This document shows positions 12,117 to 23,742 of a stretch of 64,000 nt of DNA, in pieces. The stretch spans positions 37,239,561 to 37,303,560 of the forward strand of contig NC_088775.1 of assembly GCF_954871325.1 (NCBI RefSeq). Direction: 5' to 3'. The notes under the pieces are model-generated. The model searched no databases. It had not been told where the DNA came from and was given only the letters and a program-made list of their open reading frames with translations. Numbering within the stretch: position 1 is the stretch's first letter; each line of letters begins with the position of its first letter. The DNA comes from Gordionus sp. m RMFG-2023. Taxonomy: Eukaryota > Nematomorpha > Gordioida > Chordodea > Parachordodidae. Position numbers and translations under genes: made by a program.

Positions 12117-12781
12117 AAATATATACCTCTGCAAAAATAACATCAAGACGTAGTGAATTATCCTTAACATATATTTGAACCAGATTACATAAAATGGTAT
12201 TTTATTTCTTAACATTCCTTACATTGATAAAACATGGAGTATTTTTTATGAGATATTCTTGCCACACCCCCATACAGGGGAAGAATTTGTAAACTTATAA
12301 AATCTACATTAGAAGATTATGACATTTATAAAAGTAATAAGCATAACTAATGATAATGGGCCAAATATTATAGTAGGAGCTAATTTATTATTTCAACATT
12401 TAGAAAAACATTTAAAAAATATGATTAATGACCGCTGCTTAGCCCACACGATAAATTTAATCGTAAAATCGGGCTTGGACTATTTTTTCCCAGCCTTAGA
12501 ATATATTGAGGGGTTCGTAAAAATATTCACAGAAGCCCAAAATTAATGCAAGATTTTATGGCAATAAGAAAGGGTATTAAGAATATCGATGGATGTTGCC
12601 ACGAGGTGGAACAGCATATATATAATGATATCAGCCATTAATAAGGTATTTTTAATGCTAAACATTTAAATTTTAATTTTTAATAGAATTTAAAACTCAT
12701 AAAACCACTTGCCAATTAATGTAGTGTTTATAAAGTTTTTTACATCAACACAGAGGAATCAAAATTCTTGAGGCTTGTGGA
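12117..12781 (+). pseudogene. hAT-d transposase, central piece
   Basis: Blocks in order are I-D-K-T-W-S-I-F-Y-E-I-F with P-H-P-H-T-G-E-E (12233-12290), then I-S-I-T-N-D-N-G-P-N, and R-C-L-A-H-T-I-N-L-I-V-K-S-G-L (12319-12546), then M-D-V-A-T-R-W-N-S-I-Y (12590-12630). These are the hAT catalytic-core landmarks: the second acidic residue in T-x-D-N, the C-x-x-H-x-x-N-L block and the conserved R-W. Frameshifts separate the first and second blocks and the second and third. The piece ends in cttgtgga at the left end of hAT-e, and the frame continues at 16643. Confidence 0.75.
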
Positions 12782-13229
12782 CAGGGGTTCGAACCGAACC
12801 GAACCGCAAAACCGGAATGAACCGTTATGATTTTCTGAACCGTAACCTTAACCGAACCGTTATGAAGAAAATATTAAAAGAGCAAACCGAACCGTTATAA
12901 ATATTTTGAACCGGTTTAAACCGGTTCAAAACGGTTTTAAAATAATTAATTTTAAATTATTAACCTAAATTTAAAATTTTAATTTTCCTTGGGGGCATTT
13001 TTTAAATTGGTGATTTCTTTTCAAATTAAATATTTCCATATTATCAACATTATATATCAAATTAAATATTTTTATACTATCAACATTATAATCAAATAAT
13101 ACCAGGTTTGTTGTTTTTTCTTTAAATACTTAATTTATAAGAGATTAGACAATTTATCTGTTAATTAGATAAGATATCTTAAAATCAGACATAATTATTC
13201 TTGGCTAAATTAAATTTTTTATCTCATTA

Positions 13230-14200
13230 TAAATACTTGGATCATAGAATTTAAATGACAATAAATAAAATAGTCAGCAATATTTTAATTATATAATAAT
13301 TTTTTATTTATAATCATTGTTTTTTTAAATTCAGAATTCTAATATTATAAATTATTTATTATTATAATATGTTAGTTAGCATTTACCATTATCATATATG
13401 CAAAATAAAAAAATATGATTAAAGAATGGCATTTGTAATGAATATTTTTCTAAATCTGTATTTTTAAATAATAAAAATCTTACTATAAATCGTTTAAATA
13501 AGTTAATTAACATTGCATTAAATTATTTTTATACTTTTATTTATTTATTAATGTGTTTTATATTTAAATAAACTTACAGTGAATTAAAAATGGGAATTAC
13601 ATTTTGATGTTAAACTAAATATAAATACTATAGTTTAACTTAAATTACCTATTCTGTCATATTATACTAACATCTAACAGAAATAAAGTACTGACCAATT
13701 TTTATATAATATTGTTTTACAATAATTTCTTATTAATTGATATATTCAAAAAAAGTTTATCTTAGTTTATATAGAATATATCAGAGTGGGTAATTTGAAT
13801 TAAACTATACTAGTTATATTTAGTTTAACATCAAAATGTAATTCCTATTTTTAAATGTAAGTCTATTTAATATAAAACACAAATAAATAAAAGTATAAAA
13901 TAATTTAATGCAATGTTAGTTAACTTATTTAAACTGAAGATTTATAGTAAGATTTTTATTATTTAAAAATACAGATTTAGAAAAATATTCATTACAAATG
14001 CCATTCTTTAATCATATTTTTTTTTATTTTGCATATATGATAATGGTAAATGCTAACTAACATATTATTTTAATAATAAATATTAGAATTCTGAATTTAA
14101 AAAAAATATGATTTTTCTAAATAAAAAATTATTATATCATTAAAATATTTATTGCTGACCATTTTATTTATTGTCATTTAAATTCTATAATCCAAGTTAT
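13230..14200. repeat. Large palindrome, arms of about 420 bp
   Basis: The segment 13230-13650 is the inverted copy of 13780-14200, with a spacer of about 130 bp. Matching landmarks include gttagttagcatttaccatt (left, about 13370) against its complement near 14045, and acattttgatgttaaactaa against 13818-13840. The match looks high but has small indels, such as an extra block in the left arm. It lies in the untranslated left half of hAT-e. It could fold as a long hairpin and may be an inserted foldback element; no target duplication was found. Confidence 0.8.
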
Positions 14201-14336
14201 TTAAAAAAATAAAAATGAAGGTAAAATTGTTTCTATTAAGCTTTTTTATTTATTCTATTTATATAATAAAAGATTTTCATCTATCATCATATAGTTTTTT
14301 AGTTATCTATTAAATGGTTCGGGAAAAGTCAAATCC

Positions 14337-16250
14337 TTTGCGTTCCTTTTTAAATTAGATATCATAAAAAATCAATCTATTTGTAAAATAGAAGATTGTG
14401 GTAAGATCTTAACTGGAGACCATGCTGCAAATCTTGAACGACATATATAAAGATTCCACAATAGGGAATTCAAATTATTAAGAAAAAAGAAAGAAAATTT
14501 GACTATTAAAAAAATTCAAATAACGAAAACTGCAAACCAGTATAATACAATCCAAGATGCTTTTAAGTCCAACACTACTACAATACAAATCAATATAAAT
14601 AAAGAAACTTTAATCCGCTCCTGCACCGAGCTAATAACAGTTCACGGTAGGCCAAATTGACGACAAAGAATTTCGAAATATTATAGATCCAATAATTATA
14701 GGATTGGGTGGAAATTTAACTATCAATTAGGAAAATATACGCAATAATATTAAAAAAATGGCGTTAGATTTTTCGGAAAATATAAAAAAGGAAGTGTATC
14801 AAAAACTTATTTCGTTAAAATTAGATATAGCAACTAGATATGATAGGTCCATATTGGGGATCAATATTTAATTTATAAATAACGGAAAAATAAAATTAAG
14901 GACTCTATGCATGAAAGTGATTAAAGAACGACACACATCAGAATATCTTAAAAAAACTATTCTAGATGTTTTAAAAGAATAAGAAATAAAAATTGAGCAG
15001 ATTTACACAATAACCACCGATAATGCAGCAAATATGATTAAGTTAATTAAGCTATTAATACTACACGATGAAGAAGATGATGAAGATGATGACCTTAACG
15101 ATTATTTAATTAATGATGATTTAAATAATAATGATATAGATAATGATGATTTAAATAATAATGATATAATTCATGATGAAAATAAAGAACCTTTTAATAT
15201 TGAAAATATTGCATCAAATGCCAGACCCATATTAATAGGTGTTAGATGTGCTTCACATACATTTCAATTAGCAATTAATGATTGCATTAAAAATTCAAAT
15301 GAAATTGTCATTATAAATAAAGCAAGAAACATCTGCAAAAAAATAAGAAATCAGACAACAATGGCTATTCTCTCAAAATTAAATTTGAAAAAACCACTAA
15401 TAGATTGTTGCACAAGATGGAACTCTATCTATTTAATGTTGGAGAGATTACTAGAGTTAAAAAGCTTTTGCCAAGAAATATCGCTCCAAAGCGATCAAAA
15501 ATGTTTATCAGAGAATGAATGGGAAATAATTAGTGACATATTAAAAGCTTTATATCCAGCTTATGTTTTGACAAAATATTTACAAAGTGAACAATTGACA
15601 ATGGGCGATTTTTATGCTGCGTGGATCAAATGTCTCATGCAAACGAGTAAAGTAGACACTCCATTTGCCAGACTTTTAGTTTCTACGATGAAAGCATGAG
15701 AAATAAATTTTAAAAGTTTTTTGCTCTGCTATTTATCTCGACCCTAGATATAATGTTTTTAACTTTTGAAGAAAGAGAGATCGCCAGAAAACATCTTTGT
15801 AAAAATTGGAACTTGACACAAAATCTAAATAATCAGAATATTGAAATTCTAAATACTATGCCTACGTGTTCGTATTCGAAGGATAATTTAGATGATGATT
15901 TTGAAGATTTATTAAAGTCGCATGAAAGTCTTAATAAGAATAATTCTCAGAGCATCGAAAATTATAATAAATGTATAGAAATAGAATATATAATTCGGTC
16001 ATTTGATAATAAAGAGAGATTAGAAAAAGATACTAATCTTTTGAATTATTGGGAAAATGTAAAGAATAGTATGCCAGAACTTTATAAGTTAGCTATAACT
16101 GTGCTAGCAGTTCCAGCTACGCAGGTCTCCGTAGAAAGAGCATTTTCAAGCCTTAAGTTTATACTCTCTGCGCAGAGAACTAAATTATATCCTGAAATAT
16201 TAGAAAATATTTTAGTTATCCGTTCGAATTCCCTTTTTAAACCTAAATAG
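14337..16250 (+). pseudogene. hAT-e transposase, nearly full length
   Basis: A BED-type zinc finger is read at 14380-14460 (C-K-I-E-D-C-G-K, then H-A-A-N-L-E-R-H-I and R-F-H). The catalytic region follows at 14758-15699, with T-T-D-N-A-A-N-M, an inserted acidic D/N-rich loop at 15067-15190, a C-A-S-H-T-F-Q-L-A-I block and C-C-T-R-W-N-S-I-Y. The dimerisation domain at 16090-16240 reads V-P-A-T-Q-V-S-V-E-R-A-F-S-S-L. Open segments are 15034-15699 and 15753-16250. Breaks are a stop in the finger, stops near 14869 and 14980, and frameshifts between the finger and core and near 15700. It would cut and rejoin hAT-e ends in the nucleus. It is dead as it stands but less decayed than its neighbours, so the insertion is probably among the younger ones. 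Confidence 0.88.
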
Positions 16251-16642
16251 TATAGTATACATATTATTTTATTGATTATTGTATTTACGCATGTTTGTTT
16301 ATATGTTTTTATTTATGAAATAAAAAAAACTAATTTGTCTAATTTATATTTCCTAAATTTAATAAAAATATCTATTAGATTATCATGGATAAATTAAATA
16401 AGAAATTATAAACTAAAAAGATTTTTCTCTAAAATGAATATATACATGGTTAATGATTAATTTTTTTTAAAATTAAATTTATAAAAACCGGAACAAACCG
16501 AAAAGAACCGTTATAAATTATAAACCGAAGCGAACCGATATGATTTTTTTTTAAAAAACCGAAATGGAACAAAACCTTTATAAAATTTTAAACTAAAAAC
16601 CGGAACGAACCGAACCGTTATACTAAACGGTTCGAAACCCTG

Positions 16643-17335
16643 TGTGGAACAATATTTGTATCCGTTTTATAAAATGGCCTGTGAGATAAGTGACAGTGTT
16701 TTACATGGACTAAATACAGAAATTTAGAGTCTGTCGATTTAGTACAAATAGTTGTATTAAAAGTGGGACTAAAAAATGTTGGAAAAATGTCAGCTACATT
16801 ATTATTATGACATCCTTTCCTAATTACGTTTGTGGCTTACTTGATCCTGGGATTAAGAAAAAAAAAATTTGACGTCGATTTTAAATGCATCTATTATGAA
16901 AGGTTCAAAGATTTTTTTTTGAATATTATAATGATAACGGATGCATATAATTTTATCAATAAATAAAATGAATCCCATTTGATGTCAGTAAATATGTTAA
17001 ATGAATTGCGAACGTAATTATTTATAAACTTATATACAAATTATATATTTATTTTTAGATATGCCCATGAATCCATAAATCCTGCTATGGGAAAAATAGA
17101 GGATTATTTGTCAGACCCAGTGGCACAAATCACCGAAAATGATAAAGGATGGAAGTCTCAGTATACTAATCTTTTTCCAAGGCTATCCAATATCGTTAAG
17201 GATTTTATGGCACAACAAACGACATGGGTAGCCAGTAAAAGAGTATTCTCAAGAGCTGTTGATACAATGACGAAGAAATGAAATAGGATGTCGTCATCCA
17301 GTCTAAAGCAGACCTTGTCTTTAAATTCATGGGAT
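16643..17335 (+). pseudogene. hAT-d transposase, C-terminal piece
   Basis: Continuing from 12781, the frame reads R-L-V-E-Q-Y-L-Y-P-F-Y-K-M and onward through L-R-K-K-K-F-D-V-D-F-K. An open segment at 17087-17281 then contains Y-P-R-L-S-like F-P-R-L-S-N-I-V-K-D-F-M and T-T-W-V-A-S-K-R-V-F-S-R-A. After one stop it reads N-R-M-S-S-S-S-L-K-Q-T-L. This is the dimerisation domain of RICESLEEPER/BED-type hAT transposases, with K where the family usually has E before R. Several stops and frameshifts break the piece between 16725 and 17085. A possible intron ending at tatttttag (17052-17060) may explain part of the gap. Confidence 0.75.
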
Positions 17336-17709
17336 AATAATCTTTTATATTTATTTTGTTTGTTTAATATTTTTTATATTATTTATATAAATAAAAAGTT
17401 ATAATATTCGAAAATATATTAATAAAAATCAAATTATTGCGTTAATTGATCTTTCATACAATTAAATAATCGTGCAGGATTTATAAAGGTAAATCTGAGG
17501 TAACAGAAATTATTGAGAAATAACTTGATTGAATTCATATATGAAAAAAATAATATTATTAATGGTGTAAAAAATTTGTTAACTTGAGCAGAATATATTA
17601 TTTATAAGATTAAAATAATATTCAACTTTTTGGATATCTATAAAATCAGGGTATTGCATAGACTCTTAGCTGCCCAGGAAGATAAATCTATAGCCCTTTA
17701 AAAAAAATA
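17336..17709. other. AT-rich flank, nothing recognised
   Basis: No gene or repeat is supported between the end of the hAT-d coding remains and the left target duplication of hAT-f. The unseen right terminal repeat of hAT-d should lie in or near this stretch. Confidence 0.4.
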
Positions 17710-18317
17710 CATTTTACAGGGTAGATCTATAAGTCGAAAGGCTTCATGATACGAAAGGCTAAAAAATAATATTGAAAATAAAAAAAACATGAGAAATTTG
17801 ATTGATTTATTGCTTTCTTTACGAGAAAAATATTATAATAACATTACATTATATAATATTTTTAAAAATGGAAATTTTAAGATCTTTTCAATTTTTTTAT
17901 ATATTCTTTGATATAAATTCCGGTTTTAATGTAATTCCTTAAAAAATATAGGCGATAAGATAAGAGCCCTTACATCAGAACCAAAAGAAAACTATTTTTT
18001 ATAACAGAATCTACAAATAACTATTTTAAATATAACTATTCATGTTTTTTGGGAACTAGTTAAAATAATGTTTTATTTTATTTTATATTTGATATGTTAA
18101 TTTTAATATTATTTTATTTGATAGTAGTAATAAAATGCATTTTATTTTTTATAAATTAAATTATATTATTTTATTTGATAGTAGTAATAAAATGCATTTT
18201 ATTTTTTATAAATTAAATTATATTATGTTATGATTTTATATGAATACAATTTAAAAAAAATGGAAACTTTAAAATTATATTTTTATTCTTTAAGTTTTTT
18301 TCAAAATTAATTATTAT

Positions 18318-18941
18318 ATAGGAAATTTAATTCTGAGTACAATGATATAATGATATTTGAAATTACGCTGAAGATGTTAGCCAATTCCCTCTGAATGTTT
18401 TCACAACAAAAAAAATATTTTTCGATAGGAAACGTAAAAAAATACATCTAAGCATTTTTAGATAGGATATTTAATTCTGAGTACAATGATATAATAATAT
18501 TTGAAATTACATTTAACATGTTAGCCTTTTCCCTCTGAATGTTTTCGCAACAAAATAAATATTTTTCGAACCGAAACGTAAACATATATGTCTACGTATT
18601 TTTAGATAGGAAATTTAATTCTGAGTACAATGATATAATAATATTTGAAATTACGAATAAAATGTTAGCCTTTTTCCTCGGAATTTTTTCGCGACAATAA
18701 AATATTTTAAAACAGAAAACGTAAAAAAATACTACTAAGCATTTTTAGATAGGATATTTAATTCTGAGTACAATGATATAATAATATTTGAAATTGCATT
18801 TTAAGATGTTAGTCTTTTCCGTCTGAAAGTTTTCACGAGGAAAAAAAAATTTTTCGAACCGAATCGTAAAAATATATATCTTAGTATTTTTAGATAGCAA
18901 ATTTAATTCTGAGTACAATGATATAAATATTTGAAATTAAG
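18318..18941. repeat. 144-bp satellite, left block in hAT-f
   Basis: The marker ttctgagtacaatgatat starts at 18331, 18475, 18619, 18762 and 18907, giving unit lengths of 144, 144, 143 and 145. Each unit holds gatattagcc-like and tttttcgaac-like blocks and ends in atttttagatagg. The last unit is cut by MULE-1. The unit is close to nucleosome length, but that may be chance. Confidence 0.9.
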
Positions 18942-18949
18942 GTATCCCG

Positions 18950-19450
18950 TCATTACAGAGAAACCATTACAGAAAAAACCATTACAGAACACCATTACAG
19001 AAAACCATTACAGAAAACCATTACAGAGAAAACCATTACAGAGAAAACCATTACAGAGAAAACCATTACAGAGAAAACCATTACAGAGAAAACCATTACA
19101 GAGAAAACCATTACAGAGAAAACCATTACAGAGAAAACCATTATAGAGAAACTTTTACATAGAAAACAATAGAGAATGTCGTTTATAGAGAATTATTTTA
19201 TAGAGAATTATTTTATAGAGAATTATTTTACAGAGAATTATTTTATACATAATGTATTTTACAGAGATTATAGAGAAAAAAATTATAGAGAATGTCATTT
19301 ATAGAGAATGTCGTATATAGAATGATTTTACAGAGAATGTTTTTATAAAGAATGAGTTTACAGAGATTGATTTTATAGAGAATTAATTTATAGAAAATGT
19401 ATTTTATAGAGAATGATTTTATAGAGAACTATTTTATAAAGAATTTTTTT
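18950..19450. repeat. MULE-1 left subterminal array
   Basis: From 18950 to 19150 the 15-bp unit attacagagaaaacc repeats about 13 times, nearly perfect from 19020 on. From 19150 to 19450 it grades into looser units built on tttatagagaat. An open frame through the first part would encode a repeated R-K-P-L-Q peptide, but this is only the array translated. Such arrays at Mutator ends are likely transposase binding sites (inference). Confidence 0.9.
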
Positions 19451-19829
19451 AAAGAATATGATTAATACCATTTGTAAATAAAGTTTTTATAAGATAAACC
19501 TGATAATCTACTAAATAAGAGTTTTACAATATTCATTTCGAAATATCAAATAAATTTTTATTCAATAAACATAGTATAAATAATATACCAATATAAAAAT
19601 ATACAATTAATTAAAAATTTGAATTTATATTGTGGCATAAAGCCCTTAAATAATCTATCATGATTCTTGGATAAAAATCTTCAACAATTATAAAAATCCT
19701 TTTGGATCTTTCGCGATATTATTTCTTTGGCAGTGGAGCCAATAGTCCTAAAGAATATTGTTCCAATTTGTAACAATTCAGGCTATCTTCGTCTTTGAGA
19801 GCTAAAAATGTAAATGTTTTTAACATTTA

Positions 19830-20230
19830 TAATATAATATAATTACTAACTCTTTATAAATTTCCAGATCAATGGATGATGGGAACTTATATGAGATGAA
19901 AAACTTCGATGCCAGCCCTCTAATTTTGGCGACCTCCTCTCCATCGATATCATTTTTCCAATCTACGTCTCCTCAAAGTATTCTTTGAAGGGGGCGAGAA
20001 TATTACTATTTTCTTGATAGAATTCAGAGGCATATAATTCCTCGTCCAAATTACATCCTCAAATGGTACACATGTCAGACATTAACCTTACATAGCAAAA
20101 TTTGTTTGTGTTTTATATTCATTGCAAATTAGCGGATTTTTTGAACTGTGCGCCATATGCATTGCGACATATGAAACAGGCACCTGCGCATTGCAGTCAG
20201 TGGAAACGACTGTTTAAAAGCAGATAACGT
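19830..20230 (-). pseudogene. MULE-1 transposase remnant
   Basis: On the minus strand a block reading C-L-F-H-M-S-Q-C-I-W-R-T-V-Q-K (about 20150-20195) matches the G-C-x-F-H-x-x-Q-x-I-W-R-K-I-Q motif of FLYWCH-type MULE transposases. Further on comes F-K-E-Y-F-E-E-T and then L-E-G-W-H-R-S-F-S-S-H with H-H-P-L-I-W-K-F-I-K-S (about 19860-19940). The latter is the C-terminal block with the catalytic glutamate (V-E-G-W-H). The first two catalytic aspartates are not found, and the blocks are in different frames. The enzyme would cut MULE ends through an RNase-H-like D-D-E core. It is a dead internal fragment. Confidence 0.75.
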
Positions 20231-21224
20231 TGGTATACCACATTGAGGTATTGTACGATTAAGGTTTATCGCTTCGTGACAAATATCTTACTAAAGAATG
20301 GATTATCCGTGTGTCACATCTATAATTTAAACATTTTAGGAAAAATAAAGCCCTAAAATTAATCTTTCTGAAGATAAAAAAAGCTTATAAATGAAAATCT
20401 CTATATTAGTGATGTTAAATTAAGTAGTTACCATTAATTAGCTACATTTTTGCTAAAAATTAACTAAACTAGTTACATTTACAAAATCGTAACTGTAATT
20501 TTTTAGAAAGTAACTGCCCAAAGTAACTAGTTACTTAATTATATATGTATATCTTAATAAATATAATTAAATAATAAATTTAAACTTGTAATAATTTTTT
20601 TACATTCTATTACATTATTATACAGAACTGATTTAAATCTTAGCCATTGAATACTTATTTTATTTTATTATAATATATGAATATATTATAATATATTCGA
20701 TTTAACGTAATTTAATTGATCCGGCTAGCCCTGAATCTACTATCCACTAGATACTAATATAATTATAACCTTCTAAAATTTTATTATAAGATTATAAAAC
20801 TTTCTTAAATTCGAAAATAGAGTTTTGTATTATATGTCAATTTTATATTTAAACTCTTATTATTTAAATGCCACCAAATATAATGATATAAAAACATTTA
20901 AATTTTATCTCAATGATGCGCTCTATTAATGTTTTACGAAGTAACTATTACTATGAAAAATAATTGCAACTTGTGACTAGTTATATTTTAAAAATAGATA
21001 ACTAGTTGAACCTTGTGCAAAGATATCAAACAATTTTCTGTGCCGATTGTTATAATCTTCTTACAATAAAAATAACCAATTAGTTTATTTATATAAGTTA
21101 AATATTTAATATTATTTCAAATACTGTAATTTTTTTCCCTATCACTATGCAGAGCCTAAGTAATAATTACACAAATTTATATAAAAATGTTGTATATTAT
21201 ATTGATATAATATTTTTTACAAAA

Positions 21225-21650
21225 TAATCATATTCTTTAAATAAAATTCTTTATAAAATAATTCTCTATAATATGCATTCTCTATAAAATACATTCTCTA
21301 CAAAATACATTCACTATAAAATACATTCTCTATAAAATCATTCTCTGTGAAATCATTTTCTATCATTCTGTGTAAAATCATTTTCTATCATTCTCTGTAA
21401 AATCATTCTCTTTAAAATTATTCTATATAAAATTATTCTATATAAACGACATTCTCTATAATTGTTTTCTCTAGAAGTGTACAATTTCCATAAACCTTAT
21501 TCTCTTATAAAAAAACTTTATATATAAAATTTTCTCTATAAACGACATTCTCTATAATTGTTTCTCTATAAGTGCATTCTCTATTTTTGTTTTCTTATAG
21601 AAGTTTCTCTGTAAAATACATTCTCTATAATGGTTTTGCTGTAATAACGT
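21225..21650. repeat. MULE-1 right subterminal array
   Basis: Units of the form cattctctataaaata and variants (tctctgtaaaatcattttc) repeat over 21225-21470 and 21520-21640. They are the inverted counterpart of the looser left array (tagagaat). The last units approach the left consensus, with tggttttgctgtaataacg at 21631-21649. Confidence 0.85.
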
Positions 21651-21656
21651 GGAACC

Positions 21657-22040
21657 GAAATTACGTATAAGATTTTAGCTTTTTCCTTCTGAATGTTTTC
21701 ATGACAAAATAAATATTTTTCGAACCGAAAACGTACAAAAATACATCTAAGTATTTTTAGATAGGAAATTTGATTCTGAGTACAATGATATAATAATATT
21801 TTAAATTACCTTTAAGATATTAGCCTTTTCCATCAGAATGTTTTCACAACAAAAATAATATATTTCGAACTGAAAACGTAAAAATGTATATCTAAGTATT
21901 TTTGGATAGGAAATTTTATTCTGAGTACAATGATATAATAATATTTGAAATTACGCTAAGATGTTAGCCTTTTCCCTCTGAATGTTTTCGCAACAAAACA
22001 AATTTTTCGAACTGAAAACATAAAAAAAAAATACAATATC
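21657..22040. repeat. 144-bp satellite, right block in hAT-f
   Basis: Further units with the marker ttctgagtacaatgatat start at 21774 and 21919 (145 bp apart), after the rest of the unit split by MULE-1. Together with the left block at least seven units were present before the insertion. The array ends near 22040, where the sequence becomes the hAT-f interior. Confidence 0.88.
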
Positions 22041-22202
22041 TTTATACTTATTATCAATTTAATTTTGAAAAAATCTTAAAAATTTAAATAGAATAAAAAT
22101 ATAATTTTAAAAATTCCATTTTTTAAAATTGTATTTGATGACAAATGAGGGATGTTAGCTTGTCTTGTATGTCAGAATAGATAGGAATTTAGCAGAGTTG
22201 TT

Positions 22203-23742
22203 AAAGTAGCGCGCTAACTTTTTTGGTAGCTATAGCTAATCGCGGCTACTTTTTTTGTAATTATTTAATTTTTAGCGCGCTATTTTTTTGGAAAGTAGTA
22301 GCCGCTACTTCGCTACTTTTAAAAAATATAATGAAAGTAAGTATAAACATGAAAATTTAAATACTATATCATAATTAATTATAATTTTTATGATTTATTA
22401 TTTAATTTGAAATTGAAATATAATTTCAATTTGTAATTTATATTTTCATTTGTATTATAAACCTAAATCACGTGTTAATAATTTAAAATGGCATCGTCTA
22501 TGGATATCCAAATCGTTTAAAGTGATTCAGACAATGATATTAATGAAATGGAAGATACCAGGGGAGAGAATGTTCTTAATAGCTATAATTCAAATTTCCC
22601 ATTCCCTAGATTTGAAAATTTTTTAAAATAAATATATAACCAAAACTGGTTTCAAATTTATTTGTTTAAAATGTAAAAAAAAATATTTCCTCAAATCAAT
22701 CCAGAAGTTATAACTTCAAGAAACATCTAAAGGTAAATTGTCATTTTTACATTCTAATAATATTTATTTTATAAGACTGTTCATGAGTTTTAAGAAAATG
22801 GAGAAACATCTAAATAATTTTGGTATAAGCGACTATACATCCAAAAAGACTAATTCAATTCACCAAATTAATTAATAATGCAAATGACAATATTTCTCAG
22901 AAACTGGCTGATAAAGTTATTGTTGAATTTATAATTTATACAGTTCAGCCAATATCCTTAGTTGATAATTCATCATTTACCATGATGATTAAAACTCTAT
23001 CCCCTGGTACATCAATTTTATGCTGCCAGACACTAATGAATAAAATAGCAGATAACTTTAAAATGATGAAAGATGCTCTAATAGTAGAGTTATCAGAGAT
23101 ATCATATATATGTACCATGGAAGATAGTTGGACACATAACAGAAGGCAAAAACTTATTTATATTTATAAATTGATCTGATTAAATAATTTTGAGCTTATT
23201 TGGGAATCACAGGCCATTGGCTAGACCCTAGGACTTTAAAAAGAAGATCTGTGGAATTAGCCCTCAAAATGATAGGATGCTAGACATACGATGTAGTTGC
23301 AAATAAAATTATTGATAATCTATCTTATATTAAAAATATGTAAATAACCTTACCCTCAAGTGCTAGTGTCGAGAGATTACTTAGTAAGGCAAAACTTATA
23401 CTTTCTGATCGTCGCTCTAGACTTGGAGAGGATAATATTGAAATGATTTTATTATTAAAATGCAACAAATTATCATAAATATTTATTTTTATTACATAAA
23501 TTTTTTATAATCAAAACTAACTATATTTTAATATTTATAAATGTTGATTTTTATATATTTACTATACAATAACGTTATAAGCAAAAAATAAAAAATTTGT
23601 TTGTAAATTTTTTTTATAAAAAGTAGCTAAAAAAGTAGCTAAAGCTACTTTTAAAAAATAGTAGCTAATAGCGAGCTACTTTTTTTAACAAATAGCGATA
23701 GCGGTAGCGCGCTACTTGTAAAAGTAGCGTTTAACAACTCTG
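22203..23742. mobile_element. hAT-g with TAGCTACTTTTT subterminal repeats
   Basis: The left end CAGAGTTGTTAAAGTAGCGC at 22203 and the right end GTTTAACAACTCTG ending at 23742 are inverted. The duplication gaatttag is exact (22195-22202, 23743-23750). GTAGCxxCTACTTTTT-type repeats fill the first 120 bp and last 110 bp. It carries an internally deleted transposase on the plus strand. Confidence 0.93.
22488..23478 (+). pseudogene. hAT-g transposase, internally deleted
   Basis: From 22488 a methionine frame reads an acidic N-terminus (S-D-S-D-N-D-I-N-E-M-E-D). A poor zinc-finger-like segment near 22660-22700 has C-L-K-C-K-K-K. At 22982-23179 an open stretch contains C-T-M-E-D-S-W-T-H-N-R-R, the T-x-D-x-W-T start of the hAT catalytic core. 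G-I-T-G-H-W-L-D-P-R-T-L-K-R-R follows at about 23200-23250. After a gap the C-terminus at 23347-23478 reads T-L-P-S-S-A-S-V-E-R-L-L-S-K-A. The centre, including the R-W motif, is missing, and at least three frameshifts or stops occur. It resembles ZBED4-like hAT proteins. It is inactive. Confidence 0.8.

Larger units (their letters stand above)
12782..16642. mobile_element. hAT-e, ACCGAACCG-rich ends
   Basis: The left end CAGGGGTTCGAACCGAACCG at 12782 and the right end CGGTTCGAAACCCTG ending at 16642 are inverted repeats. Subterminal GAACCG/CCGGTT repeats extend over 12790-12925 and 16485-16635. The target duplication is imperfect: cttgtgga on the left against tgtgtgga on the right, which overlaps the last two element bases. 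Removing the element rejoins the hAT-d reading frame (R-L-V-E-Q-Y-L-Y-P). It encodes the best preserved hAT transposase of the window and contains a large palindrome at 13230-14200. Confidence 0.85.
8190..17335 (+). mobile_element. hAT-d, RICESLEEPER-like hAT split by two insertions
   Basis: Three coding pieces of one transposase on the plus strand lie at 8190-8341, 12117-12781 and 16643-17335. They are separated by complete insertions of hAT-c (8342-12116) and hAT-e (12782-16642). The pieces read in order as N-terminal helical region, catalytic-core start and dimerisation domain, as expected for one gene. The terminal inverted repeats of hAT-d itself were not identified, so the limits given are only those of its coding remains. 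It is the oldest layer of this block because both other elements sit inside it. Confidence 0.65.
18942..21656. mobile_element. MULE-1 (Mutator-like) with ATTACAGAGAAAACC arrays
   Basis: The left end GTATCCCGTCATTACAGAG and the right end CTGTAATAACGTGGAACC are inverted repeats. The 9-bp duplication is gaaattaag (18933-18941) and gaaattacg (21657-21665), one mismatch, and 9 bp is typical of Mutator elements. Removing the element restores a complete 144-bp satellite unit (35 + 108 bp). Arrays of short repeats line both ends. A minus-strand transposase remnant lies at 19830-20230. Interior stretches 19450-19800 and 20300-21200 hold nothing recognised. Confidence 0.85.

Noticed and set aside
18931-19146. 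Open frame encoding a repeated R-K-P-L-Q peptide
   Set aside because: It is the 15-bp MULE-1 end array translated; the unit length is a multiple of three, so no stop appears.
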